From contig OX344763.1 of assembly GCA_947034895.1 (NCBI GenBank), positions 15,655,001-15,719,000 on the forward strand: a DNA stretch of 64,000 nt, given 5' to 3'. A model generated the notes under the pieces. That model saw only the letters and a list, made by a program, of their open reading frames with translations, was not told where the DNA came from and made no database searches. Each line of letters starts with the position of its first letter. Position 1 is the stretch's first letter. The translations under genes were made by a program, and so were the position numbers. This document shows positions 13,801-25,531 of this stretch, one piece after another. The DNA comes from Rhytidiadelphus loreus. Taxonomy: Eukaryota; Streptophyta; Bryopsida; Hypnales; Hylocomiaceae.

Positions 13801-16292
13801 GAGCTGACAGGGCGAACACGCCGTGACTATTGGTTGGCAATTATCCGTGAAGTCATGTCAGTCCACCACTTTATTCGGACATATCAACTGGAAGGGGTAG
13901 GCAAAGCAGAGGCTTTAGCCAAGGCAGTGCTGGGAATCGCTCGGTTGAGAGCTACAAGGGAGATTTTCCATGTGCTGCCACCGAAGCCTGAGAGTTTGCT
14001 CACGTTTTCACTGGGCGCAGAGATGCCCGGTGGAGACTTGATTCTGGCAGAACTCGCCATCTCGCTTCGCACCACAGGTCAGGGTTCCTTTTTTTCCTTA
14101 TCATTTTTCCTTTTTGTGGTTCCAAGAATTTGGTTGAGCTTCCCAATCCTGGTGAATTTTGCATAAATCTTTTGGTTATTTGTTAACTAGAACTAGAGTA
14201 CATTTTTATGATGATTTATAACAAATTTTCATTGGAATCTGGCTAGATAATCACATTTACTTCTTTAAATCTCCTATTGGTTTGTAGCGAAACCAATTTT
14301 CTTTTCAGAATCTGGTGATATGTAGCCAAAATATGAATGACTGGCACAGGTCGTGGTGAGTGGCAAGAAAGTGACCAGGGCAACAAGCTCTATGCCATCT
14401 CAGCTACAACTGTGATTGCTGGATTTCGCCCTTCAACTCCCAAGGGGACTGAAAAGGCCAAAGAAAACCCTGTGCCTATTGGCGAGATTCTCATCGGTGA
14501 CACCACTGCCTTGGAAAAGGCCATTTCGCAGTCTCGAGATAATAGCAAGAAGGTCCTTCTGGCACAGGCTACTATAGAGGGTGTCAAGGTGGAGGGCATT
14601 GACACAAACGCTGCTGTTATGAAGGTATCTTTTCATCTTACCAAGAATTTTCCGTGTGATCCTTCTGATGAGCACATTAATTAGCGTCGGTTTACATTTG
14701 TCCAGGCAAGTTTTGAGGACAAGACATTTCAGCCAATGAAATTTAGCAATGTGATTCGTCAAAAAGTTGGAGAGTTGCTCTGAAGGGTTTCAACACCTAC
14801 GGGAAAAGCATCTTGACAATGGATGATAAATTGGCATGGTTGCTTTCATGGAAACATTTTTTTGTGAGTGGTCTTATCCATTCGAGCATTCTGTGGAATT
14901 TGCCAAATTCCATCAGCCCACGAACTGGTCAAATGCATAAGCTCACTTGGCCTAACTAAGGCTATTTCTTGGCCTCCAGACTTGTGTTGAGAAGTTTTAA
15001 CCGGATGAGCATGCTTTGTGGCTAACCTGGCCTGCTTCGGTTGGTTTGTAGGAACTTCTGATTCCTCTGGCAGCAGTGGTTACCTGGCTTCAAGCTGTAT
15101 TCGCATGGGAGGAGCCTTTAAAGTCACTCGTATTCTGTATCATTGGCTGCTACATCATTTTCAAGTGGGTATTAAACGCATGCACCTTTCACTACCAATA
15201 ATTACGCATCGTTATGTCCTTATTACTTTGCATTTTGGATATGATGATATGAGATTAGTAATGTAAATACTCTTGACACGTTTGAGCTCGCCGTGTTGAT
15301 TTATTTGTATCCTTCTTTGTCAACAGAGGTTGGCTAGCCTTCGTGTTGCCGGGATTGCTGGTATTGATGGCTGCATATATGGCGTATGTGCGGCACATGC
15401 CTGATGGAGCGTCAGCCAAAGAAGTTTTGGTTTGCCCACCCCCCAAGCTCAACGCAGTTGAGCAGTTGTTAGCTCTACAGCAGGCTTTGGTACAGTTGGA
15501 GGGATTGATCCAGTCTGGAAACATTTTCCTGCTCAAGAGTCGTGCTTTGGTTCTATCAGCTCTCCCGGAGGTTTCTCTACTTGACTCTTTTATTTCCAAT
15601 GTACCTAATAGTGAAACTACTGTGGAGATGATTGGAATTTACATCTTGGTCAAACTTTTTTACATTTATCAAAGTTTCCATTTTAATGAAGGACTAAATT
15701 TCCAGTGTATCAATTGACTTTATACTGCCCATTTCATTTTAACTGAGTTAAGGACGATACTTCTAATTCAAACGTATTGCTAAAATTAAAAAATATAAGT
15801 TATAGCTATAACTTTGGCCCACATTAGTTGTACCTCTTTGGTGTGGATTGGCCTTCTCATTCACATGCACTGCTCTTCGGTTTGTTTGATTCTAACAGTT
15901 CCAAGTTTCCTCACTTCTGACAGAGTGTAGTGAACCATAAATGAATTTTTGAAGAGTATGTTTTTATTTTATTAACAGGATTACCGCAATTCATTTGGAA
16001 TTTGGGATATGGTAACCACAAGCTAAGCTTGGTTTGGTTTGGTTTGGTTTGGTTTGTGCAGGCGACAAATCAGGTGATAATCCTCCTTCTGGCAGTAGCT
16101 GCTGCTTTGCTGATTCTTCCAACGCGGTGGCTGGTGTTAGTTACTTTCCTGAACGTGTTCACAATGGAAATGCCGGCCAGGGCTGAAACGACCCGGAGGA
16201 TTTTCCGGAGAATCAATGAATGGTGGTATGGCATTCCCGTTGTTCCAGTCAGGTTTCTCAAGCCGGAAGCAGATGCTGGGAACAATAGATAA
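10835..16292 (+). CDS. DUF639-family membrane protein (10 exons)
   Basis: Function unknown. The family (PF04842, Arabidopsis At5g23390-type) is plant-associated. My exons are 10835-11028, 11817-12051, 12404-12573, 12737-12879, 13205-13382, 13773-14077, 14350-14624, 15052-15164, 15327-15570 and 16062-16292. All are GT/AG and in phase, giving 695 aa, typical for the family. Recognisable stretches are YDKYIEKLDKSIK (exons 3/4), DHAFYFEATGVVSYD (exon 5), KVEGIDTNAAVMKELLIP (exons 7/8) and WEEPLKS. Hydrophobic segments lie in the C-terminal third (about residues 523-538, 542-560 and 625-655), so it is probably an integral membrane protein. ATG 10835 follows a strong 3' splice site by 2 nt, implying a 5' UTR intron. 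An upstream in-frame extension to 10688 is open but looks non-coding. Intron 5 holds a small TTAA element. Confidence 0.9.
13468..13664. mobile_element. Small piggyBac-like MITE inside DUF639 intron 5
   Basis: The right end reads CCTTTAGGGG-TTAA (13651-13664), i.e. TTAACCCCTAAAGGACCAAG in reverse complement. The left end reads CGAACCCCTAATGAACCGAG, with the first two bases of TTAA mutated. About 197 bp, no coding capacity. It lies wholly within the intron and does not touch the splice sites. Confidence 0.5.
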
Positions 16293-17359
16293 GCGGCATT
16301 GCTATTGTAGTCTAGCTTGTGTGCATATATTCTTGTAAAATTGGGGGTGATGATGATGGAGTTAGGGTATGTTTGCACTTGGTGTTGGGTGATGTTTGCA
16401 ATGTGAATCCAATCCAGAAGTAGGTCTAAATTCGTTCTTAAGACCCTCAGTAACAACACTCTTTTAACACCAAGTGAGAACATACCTTTAGTTTATGCAA
16501 ATGGAAGATTTCTCTAGTGTACATTACAGGTGAGGTATGGGAGGAGGGCCTTGGAACAAGGCCACTTACCACGGATACATGGATACAAGAAGTTGTGTAA
16601 TAAGGAATCGTACAAGTATGAAAAGGATTCTACAGGTAGAACCTCTCTTAGTACATCCTCTCTCTTAGTACATAGAACTGTCAATTATGGAGTTTGTAGG
16701 TGGGCCCAATTTGAAGCACATTTTCTGAAAAGTAGTGTTGGAAGTTGACATCTATTAGGTGGCCATTATTACACCTCTCTAAATGCATAAACCTGCGTAC
16801 ATGATTTGGGAGTTGAGGAAAAAAAATTCAACTATGCAGCTTTCCAAGATGAGGTGGTCTTGTTGTGTGCCGTTGTTACATTGGGTGGATTGTGGATGAC
16901 TTTGTCTCAAAATCAACCCACCTAACCCCTAGAAAGTCTCCTTAACCTTGGTAGAATTCCTTTGCATTTTGAGCCTTTTCAAAAGTTGAAAATGGTCACT
17001 TTTGGGTCAATGTAATGTAAATGAAATTGTAAACAAAAGGATCTCATGTAGAATGTGCACATGCTTAGGTTGAGGATGAGTATACTAAAATTCAGAATTT
17101 CAATCCACTCTATAAGAGATTTTTACACCCAACCAATGCTTGGGTTTGAACTCAAGACTACCTCACCGGTGTGTCAAGGCCAAAGCCATTGAACCAAGGT
17201 TGTAGGTGCTTTCATGTAGCAATTAATCACTATGGCTTCAAAAAAGAAAAAAAAACTACCTAGTGGAAACCTCCACTCTTCCTATGAAAGTTTGATTTAG
17301 TTGAGGCCAAATATAACCTTTGTAATCTTGTAATGTCATTGGGGACAATAAATGTTCGA

Positions 17360-17490
17360 TGGATGATAGAGAATCCTTCTAAGATAGAAGTGCTAATGTT
17401 CATCCTTGGAATTTTGTATAAAAAGGGGAGGTCTTGTACAATAGTTTGATCTTCAATTAGTGCTCTAGGTTTATTTTAAGCAAATGATTC
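17360..17490 (+). repeat. Dispersed repeat family R2, copy 1
   Basis: Shares blocks such as CCTTCTA(A/G)ATAGAAGTGC, AAAAGGGGA(G/A)GTCTT and ACAATAGTTTGA with copies at about 24150-24285 (+), 32865-32990 (-) and 35455-35575 (-). No terminal repeats located. Probably fragments of one element. Confidence 0.6.
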
Positions 17491-19052
17491 ACGGGGGGTC
17501 TAAAAAGATGATTTCCACAGTGACCAACTTGATGTTCCAGGGACAATAGAGCCCTCCCCCATCAAATGTCAACATTGGTATGAAAACACTCATTAATTAA
17601 TAGAAAATGCACTTAAACTTGTTTATATATACAAACTATATTCTCAAATTCAAAGAGGAAATTTACATCCCCAAACCTAATTTGAACACTTGAAAAGTTT
17701 GAAGTCAAACCATTATAGTTGATTAAAACTTTAAAAAACACAATTTGGTTTTAAGTAATTGTTGAGGGTTAAAAAAAAGGATAATCTCTTAATGGCTACG
17801 ACAAGTAGGAAAATATAGAATCTCCAACTTTCAACATATTTTCTTTATTTCTAAATGTATTTAAATTTGAAATGCATGGTAGTTGTCATAAAAAAACTAA
17901 TAATATTTCCTAAAAGATAAGGAAACATTTTAGTTTTTCTTTTTAGACAATGCCCAAAAATTGCAATTGAAAAATAGTTGTGACCAAATTTTGACTTGTT
18001 GATTATTAAGGGACTAAAATACCTCTATGGCATTTGATGCATAGGCTCCTAAAGAGAAAATACTATAAAAAAACATTAAAGAGGACAATTTGTCAATATC
18101 TTCTAAAAAAAATTCTAATAGCAACATGAATCACACAAGTTTAGTCCCAATGTAGCCAAATACACTTGACTATAATCCAAAATCCAACAACAATCTTTAG
18201 GGTTTTTTTTTCAATTAGATTACATTTTTTCTTGAAAAGAATTCTATTTCAAAATCTACAACTTGGGTAAACAATAAAGTAATAATTAATGACTTATCAT
18301 TGCAAGTAATTAAGCAAAATTAGTCAAAATAAATAAATGACATGAAAAAACTTGAAAGGGCCTAAAGTAGGAGGCTCTGTAATCGTGCATCTAAGGGGAA
18401 AAAAGCCTGTGGTGCAAAATCAAAGCAGCCAATCATGTCAAGAATTTTGAGGCATGTGAAGAAGTGACAAAGGCACGAGTCCCCTTTTTTTCCGAATTTT
18501 TTTGAGGCAAATTGAAATTACGAGGGAATTTCAAACTGACATGCCATAGGGCTCTAGTCTTGCTCATAGGTATACCAGTAAGCAATCACAGCATGTCTGT
18601 AAGTCACTAAAGTTTGGCCTGAAAGTAAGTACAATGTGCTTTCATTTAATTCATAACCCATTGTAATAATAAGTCCAAGTATTTCATTACTTATATTAGT
18701 TTTTTATTCACTAAATTCATAAAGTGCTATAGCACCTAAGTACACTCACGATAATATGTATTCTAAAGTTAGTAGAGTTAAAGAACGGAACACCTGCAAT
18801 CCCATTTCTTGAATTCAGAATCATTCAATCTTTTCCAGAACATACTGCACGATTAATGGCCAACCTATATGGTTGATTGAAAATGACCCTCCGACAATCG
18901 AGCCTCCTACCTTACATATTGTTGAAACTACCCCTTCCATCTCCAAAGATAGAATCATCCCTCCAACATCACTAAGCAAGTATTGAAATGTGCAAATGCT
19001 CTAACATGAGAATAATCTCACAACTTAAGGCAATAGACCATCACATTACATA

Positions 19053-19140
19053 AACACTAAATGGCAACGTTGGTAATGTTAACAACACTAAATGGCAACG
19101 TTGGTAATGTTAACAACACTAAATGGCAACACAAACACTA
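19053..19140 (+). repeat. 31-bp tandem repeat, about 2.5 copies
   Basis: The unit begins AACACTAAATGGCAACGTTG and recurs at 19053, 19084 and 19115. The first two copies look identical. The third is cut short. Confidence 0.8.
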
Positions 19141-19345
19141 ATTGTCAACTAAATTTCCTCCAAAAAAACTAAATTAGAACCAAGATGGTTCACCTTGCAC
19201 TCAATTAGTATTCAACATGTATACTAATTGTCAACTAAATGAGAATTGGAGTGAGTTACACGATAGGGTAAATAACACTATAGGTACCAAAAACACTAAA
19301 TTTCATTAATAGTGCACTGTACATTACATCCAACTAATCCAACTA

Positions 19346-19562
19346 CACTAGTGATGATAAATAGTGTTAGCCATACTAACTATTTTAGAAATGCTATAAG
19401 TTTTTACTTTTGATGAATATTTTTACTGAGTGTACAGATCCTAATATCATTTTAAGTGGGAGAACTTTACACCTATAGTTGGTAAAAATATTCATCAACA
19501 ATAAAAACTTATAGCTCTTTTAAATCAATTAGTGTAGGTAACACTATTTATCATCATTAGTG
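19346..19562. mobile_element. TA-flanked foldback MITE with CACTA ends
   Basis: Arms 19346-19428 and 19482-19562 are inverted copies over about 80 bp with a few mismatches. The outer ends are CACTAGTGATGATAAATAGT and CACTAATGATGATAAATAGT. TA dinucleotides flank both ends (19344-19345 and 19563-19564), which fits a Tc1/mariner-type target duplication. A CACTA-type 3-bp duplication is not seen. Confidence 0.65.
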
Positions 19563-20189
19563 TAGTTTCATATTAACCACTTAGAATCTCGTCAGTAAAT
19601 GTGACTAAGCAATAAATGATTCAAGAGAAGTGCGTAATCTGTAACAAAACATCGACAGTTTGGAAGTGAGAAGCACAGCAACAAAAAGCATTGCCAAATC
19701 ACGAAGCGTAAAACCAACACTTTAGAAACCCCGCTGCAAGTAGTAACACGATGGTCAGTAAATAAACCGAGACAATGGTGTAAGCCGTGAAATGATACAG
19801 GCGTTAGTCATGCGCTATTCACAGTGCAACAGTTGAGAACACAGCTTCCTGAATTTCTCAACGCCATTAGTAATCCAGATGTTCTGACTTGAACAGTACA
19901 TAATGTTTCAATTGATGAATGTGAATGAAGAGCTGATAGAGGTGCGTCTAGCTAGGCACCAGCAGCAAATGGGTCAGAACCCTATACACCCAATGTACAC
20001 AAGATTACAAAATAAATCTCCAACTAAAGTACACTTCACATGGAACCCTTGGAGAGGATTTCCGAATGATAGAGAGCCCTGGAGTATTCTACAGAAACAA
20101 GGTAAAGGAAAGAGAAACGAAGGAGACTATTGGAATGGACAGAATTGTTATATACACTACAGGAAGGTTCTGGATCGCATACCAACGAA

Positions 20190-22158
20190 TCAAAACCACG
20201 TATCCATCATAAGCCTCCTTTTCGCCGGTTTCTTGGGTTCAATTTGCTTTTGCAAGTCCATAAATTCGGCTCCCTTATTGGCAAATAATCGCCGCAAGTT
20301 CATCACGGAAAGGTCAGAAAATCCACTCACAGCCAAATCCGCCTGAGTCAGTTCATATGCAGGATGCGAACCAATGAGGGCGACTGCTTTCATAGTACAA
20401 TTATGAGCTGCCGCCACCCCGCGAGGGTCATCTTCAAATACTACACACTTGGAAGGGGGTCGATCCAGCTTCACTGCAGCAGAGAGAAACATATGTGCAA
20501 TGGAATCCATCCCATCTTCCTCCGTTACGAAAGCTCGAAAGAATTTCAATAGACCCAACCTTTGCAGGACTGCAAGAAGGCTTAATCTATCCATGGAAGA
20601 AGTTATAGCACATGGCACCCCAGCATTGAACAGGGCGCCTAACCATGTACTCAAGCCCTCCATTGGTGCTTGAACAAGACCTAGTTCCTCAGAGTATAAA
20701 GTTGCCAACCGTTTCGTCAGCCGATTAACTTCATTCTCGCATAATTCATCTCCCCAATCCAGAATCAAGCGCAAGGCAGTACTGGCATCCACGTAAAGTA
20801 ATTGCCGTTGCTTCTCCGAGCTTGCGGGCAAAGGCTTGTCTTCCTCAGCTGCCAGACGAGTCCATGCCCCCATCCGCAGCGCATGTGTATTCAACAGCAC
20901 ATTGTCCCAGGAGAAGATTAATCCAAAAGCTTCGTCCGGTTTCATAGCGTACCTAATCCGTTGCAGCCCTTTCTCCTGCATTCGATCGTTCAAGAAATCC
21001 ACATCCACATGGAGAGGTCCAGTCGTTCTAAAGGTTGCAAATCCCTCACCATGCTCTGCACCTATAGATTCCTTGGCAAACAGTTTCGCTCCTTGCCTTG
21101 CAAGATAAGGAATAGGACCATCAGAGTCCTTATCCCCAGATTTCCCTGCTATAATCAACATTCTGCTCAATGGCTGCCGCTTCACCCTCAACCAAGCTTC
21201 CTGTAATCGGAGATTCCCTAAACCCGAGATTTTCTGTGTGATTCGCGAGCTGACTGGAGGTTGTCCCAATGTCCACGAAGATGTAGTCATTTCCATTGCA
21301 GTGGACACGGTACCCACGGTTGGCTGCAGCTGGCAACAGAAAGTGATCGTCAGACTCACTATGAGGATAGAAAACGATCGCCAGACTCAAAGCTCCTCAC
21401 CTCTAAAAAACAGTCAAGGTAGAGGGCCAATTTGCGACACCTCCCTAAATATGACACCCCAACACAATGAGAACACATTGAATTCGAGAACGTACACTAT
21501 CTCAACATCAAAATTTGTGATGGCTTCAGATCGATCCCCTTGCAAATTTTGCATATGGTATCCAAATAATGCAGTCCTTGGTCCATTGGAATACTCTATA
21601 ATTTGCTAACAATAATACTTATAGATATGACTCTTCAAATAGACGAAATTATGCCTAGGGCTTAAAGTACCGCTTTTAGGTGTGGTCACCTTAATCTTCT
21701 TAAAGTTATGCAAGAGATTCGCAAAACAGTACTCCCCAACCAGGCAAACATTCGACTACTTACTCCTCATACCCCTACACAATTGCTCTAATCGCTAACG
21801 ACTCCCCGATCGAGCGAGGGTCTGAACAATGATCACTCAGACAGAACACGTTCCTTCCACCAATTACAAGATACTGTAAACACGCAAGCCACTCTTCCCT
21901 CACCACACTTTTCATCACACGATGAGACACACATTCAAGTGAAACAGATCACGACCTCGAAATCGCAAATTTCAAAATTCACGGAGCTAAATTGAAACGT
22001 CGAAACAAGCGCTCTCCACGTCTGACGCTCAAAACTCACAAAACCAAGCACTTCCGATTCAATTTTTTCCAGAAAGGGCTACAGTAAGAAACACCAAAAT
22101 CCCCTGGAAAGAACATCCCTCGTTCGGTACCTCCAGTGTGTGCAATTGAACTAAGCAT
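20190..22158 (-). CDS. HAD-superfamily phosphatase, plastid PyrP2-like (N-terminus uncertain)
   Basis: The core is one long exon (from about 21165 to the stop at 20190). Blocks such as DSDGPIPYLARQGAKLFA, KPDEAFGLIFSWDNV, TEEDGMDSIAHMFLSAA, VVFEDDPRGVAAAHNCTM and NLRRLFANKGAEFMD are familiar from Arabidopsis At4g11570, which I recall as the riboflavin-pathway 5-amino-6-(5-phosphoribitylamino)uracil phosphatase. HAD motif I reads FSWDN, without the usual first Asp (DxD); VVFEDDP is motif IV. A first exon is likely at 22158-22040 (ATG, serine/phenylalanine-rich, donor GTGAGT). It joins in phase at TCATAG before 21359 and gives a frame that stays open to 21130, but the core is in another frame. 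A second intron (for example about 21312-21165) or a frameshift must lie between. Alternatively the protein starts in the core frame at ATG 21298. Confidence 0.8.
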
Positions 22159-23164
22159 CGTCTGAAAGAGGAAATCGGATGAGCGACAATTGAAAAATTG
22201 AGAAAAATTTGAGAAGAAAGAGAGAAATTGAAGTTGGATCATTGTTTACTGACCTTCGCTTCGCAGAATTGGATCCGTTGTGCACTCGAGCTCTTCCTTA
22301 TTTCCAACAGGAGCTCGGAGACTGGCAACTGGGAAGGTTTTGGAGGAACTGGCTCCAAACCCTAGATGCGACAAAACGATGGCACTCACAGAAATACAAG
22401 TGCAGGAGCTTCCGAGAATGACAATCCCAAAGGAGCGGTAATAGGAACGCGCATTGAGGAGAGACGGAGTGAGCGGCTATAGGTAAGCTTGCCCACAGTC
22501 TAGGAATCTAGGAACTTTGTTATTATTAATTGTAGCCATGCGGTACATTCACACGAAGTGGTAATATCTCAATTTTGAGAGGCATGAAATAATCTTCACC
22601 TTGTGGAAGATTGAGATTGGAGGAGAGTACAAGTAATGTACATCCATAATTAACACTATCTAAAATGTGACATCTACATTTAGAAACAATAGGCGTCACA
22701 AAAACTTAGATATTGATTGCACAAGATGTATATAGTGTTTAGATATGAGAGACTATGAGAGTCTAGTGTTGGTTTTTGTACATATAGAAACAAGACTTTG
22801 AAAATTCATAACTTATTTCATACAATGTCTCAATGATGTAAACTAAAGGGTGTTGGAATTGTCTTTTAGTTTCAAATAAGATTCAAATTTTTTTTAATAA
22901 TTATAATTATATTCAATTGTAATTAGTGACAAATATAAGTGCACATAATTTAGTGGAATTATTTAGATCCCTTGATCTTAATAGAGGTGTTTTGTTTTTC
23001 TCAAGTGATAAACTCAGTGATAAAATATACGGTCTTAGGGTAAATGCCTCCATAGAGAGAGATATGTAATAAATAACGGTGCTAGTATGTGAGCTTAGAA
23101 ATGTGAGCTTACAAGTCTTGAACCTAAGTACTACATAGGTACTCTACAACTATTGGAGATGTCC

Positions 23165-23450
23165 ATAATATACATACTTATAATATAAACATCCTATAAC
23201 AATAGAAGGTGCCTATAACATAAACACCTATAATATAATTAGGTACCTATAATATAAGCATCATATAACCATGGAAGGCATTTATAACATAGACAGACAT
23301 CTATAATATAATTAGGCACCTAGAAAATAAATACCCAATGACCATAGAAGGTGCTTATAACATAGGTACCTACAACATAGACACCTATAATATAAACACC
23401 TCATAAATGTAGAAGGTGCCTATAACATAGGAACCTAAGCTCCTATGCTC
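23165..23450 (+). repeat. Imperfect tandem repeat, about four units of 60-75 bp
   Basis: Each unit runs roughly CCTATAATATAA, an ATAACCATAGAAGG-type block, GTGCCTATAACATA, and a CACC/GTACC link. Units differ by substitutions and small indels. The translation is not open. Confidence 0.65.
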
Positions 23451-23901
23451 ATTGGCTCAAAATCCTAGGCTTACATAATAGCAGCCATGATGTGATAAGT
23501 ACTCAAATGGTTTGAAGTTTAAAATTTATGAAACTAAATGAAAGTAAGACATATATGAAATAGAAATAGTGAGATATTGAGGCTCATCATTTCAATAGAA
23601 TTGAAAGAATATGGTTTTAGATGGGTTTAAATAAATCTAGAAGTTGTGCTTTAACATTTGAAAGACAAGCCCCTCATGACCAAGGTAGTCACCAAAATAC
23701 TCTGATTATTGGACCAATAAGTGCATTCTTTGTTTTTACAGTGAACAATGAAGTCATCCATTAGACGTTTTAGATTTGCAATGTTCTTACAAGGTTCATG
23801 TATCATGGCCAATTGCCCTTCTTCTAATTCATTCATTTTTTATGCCTCCTAGCTCTTATTAGTTATTTTACCTTGGAAAAATGTAGTAATTTCCTTAACC
23901 T

Positions 23902-24129
23902 TTAACCCTTAAGCGCTCCGATGTCCATATTCTGGACAATGAACAGAGGGCTTGCAAGCACTGTTTCATCCAACTACCTTCTCATTCATCCAATGTAACA
24001 CTTGAATCTTGAAAAGACAACCTTCTTTTGTGTCCAATTTCATGAAATTTTAGTAAATGGTATTACTGTACAAAGATATAAGCAAAAATGTGTGAAAATT
24101 TCAAAAGGATTGAGGCGTTAAGGGGTTAA
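23902..24129. mobile_element. piggyBac-like MITE (228 bp)
   Basis: The left end is TTAACCCTTAAGCGCTCCGA. The right end in reverse complement is TTAACCCCTTAACGCCTCAA. Both carry TTAA at the very edge. There is no coding capacity. A single copy of R2 begins just after the right end. Confidence 0.65.
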
Positions 24130-25531
24130 AGGTCGACACAAACGTTTGTTGTCAGATGGATCCTTCTAGTAGGATAGAAGTGCAAGTATTCATCCTCAAA
24201 ATTTTGTTGTGAAAAGGGGAAGTCTTCTACAATAGTTTGACTTCCAATGAGTATTTTTGCTATTTCTTAAGCCAATGGCTCACACGGTAATGAAAAGGGA
24301 TGATTTCCAAGGTCACCCATTCATCTTTTAAAGGTTAAGTAAGAATCATATTTGACATCACGAACTGTTGTTGAATTTTTATATTTTTATATTTTTATGT
24401 TTGTTGTTGCTTCTATATTTTTGGTTTTCATCGACAATCATTTTTTTAATTTGGGTTGAAGTGACTTTTTGTTGTTGTATCTCTTTTAAATTGGTATTTT
24501 TTTTATTCCCTCATCTTGAATTCTTATTTGTTTTGACTTTTAAAATTTATAATAATTAGTTTTACACTTGAAAATGTTAGTCTCTACAATTTCTTACAAA
24601 GGTTTAAAATATTCCAACAATTGGACAACATGGAAGAATTTCTTTTGGAACCTTTTGAACATTACACCTATAATATTTCAAACATTTCGAAAAATAATTT
24701 GTGTTTAATTTATGTTTGAAATATGGCCCTTGTATAGGGTAATTGTTTACTTCAAGATGATAAAATTTTGAAAATATTTGGAATCAAAGATCCCCAATTA
24801 GGTCGTAGTGGTCACAAAGCCCAAAACTAACGGCTCACAAATATGGGGCAAATAAATCTATCACCCGCCATGGTGAAAAAATTGGAGGCTTCGTACCTCA
24901 ATGTTACCAGTATGATATAGGGAGACACTCTTGTTAAAACGAAAGATTGAGAAAATCTGCTGTGAATCCCCAACAATCCGAAAATTAACAGGGACCAAAT
25001 CAACAGTGATCAAGACTAGACACTAAACTCTCATAGGCACTCATATTTCGATTGTGGACATCTAGGGTTTACTTTCGCTTTCTGGTCCAAATGCAGGTAA
25101 GATTATTGGTGTACAGTACATTCCTTAAAATGGACTTGAAGAGAACATGTAGAGCAATGCATGCAAAGAAAGAAAAAACAGGTTTCTCCCAAACCTCATC
25201 ATTTCAACACGCAATATTACCTCAAGTAAGAAATATTATACGTTACACATTTCCGTTGTGAAGCTCACAATCCGTAACAAGCTTGAGAAGAATTGGATTA
25301 CTCATGATTAGTGATTAGTAAGAAAATGACATGAAAAGGTAACTAGGCACACTGAAATAGGGAAGTTCAATTACACACTGCTACTTAACCCCCATAACAG
25401 ACAATTAAAAAAAGAAAGTTTCTGCACGGGAATTTTAAGAACAAACAAATCACCTACAAAGTGACTCTTCTAATGCATACCGAATTACGTTGAAAACCTT
25501 GTCCTACCGCACTTATCTTTGCCGAAGTAAC

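Larger units (their letters stand above)
16293..20189. other. Intergenic, repeats only
   Basis: No gene seen. It contains one copy of a dispersed repeat (about 17360-17490), a 31-bp unit repeated about 2.5 times (19053-19140), and a TA-flanked hairpin element (19346-19562). The 3' UTR of the DUF639 gene occupies the first few hundred bases. Confidence 0.6.
22159..25531. other. Intergenic, repeats only
   Basis: The first 300 bases are the HAD gene's promoter side, with an AAACCCTA motif near 22357. Beyond that I see no gene. It includes an imperfect A/T-rich tandem array (23165-23450), copies of dispersed repeats R1 (about 23670-23770) and R2 (about 24150-24285), and a TTAA-type MITE (23902-24129). 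Confidence 0.6.
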
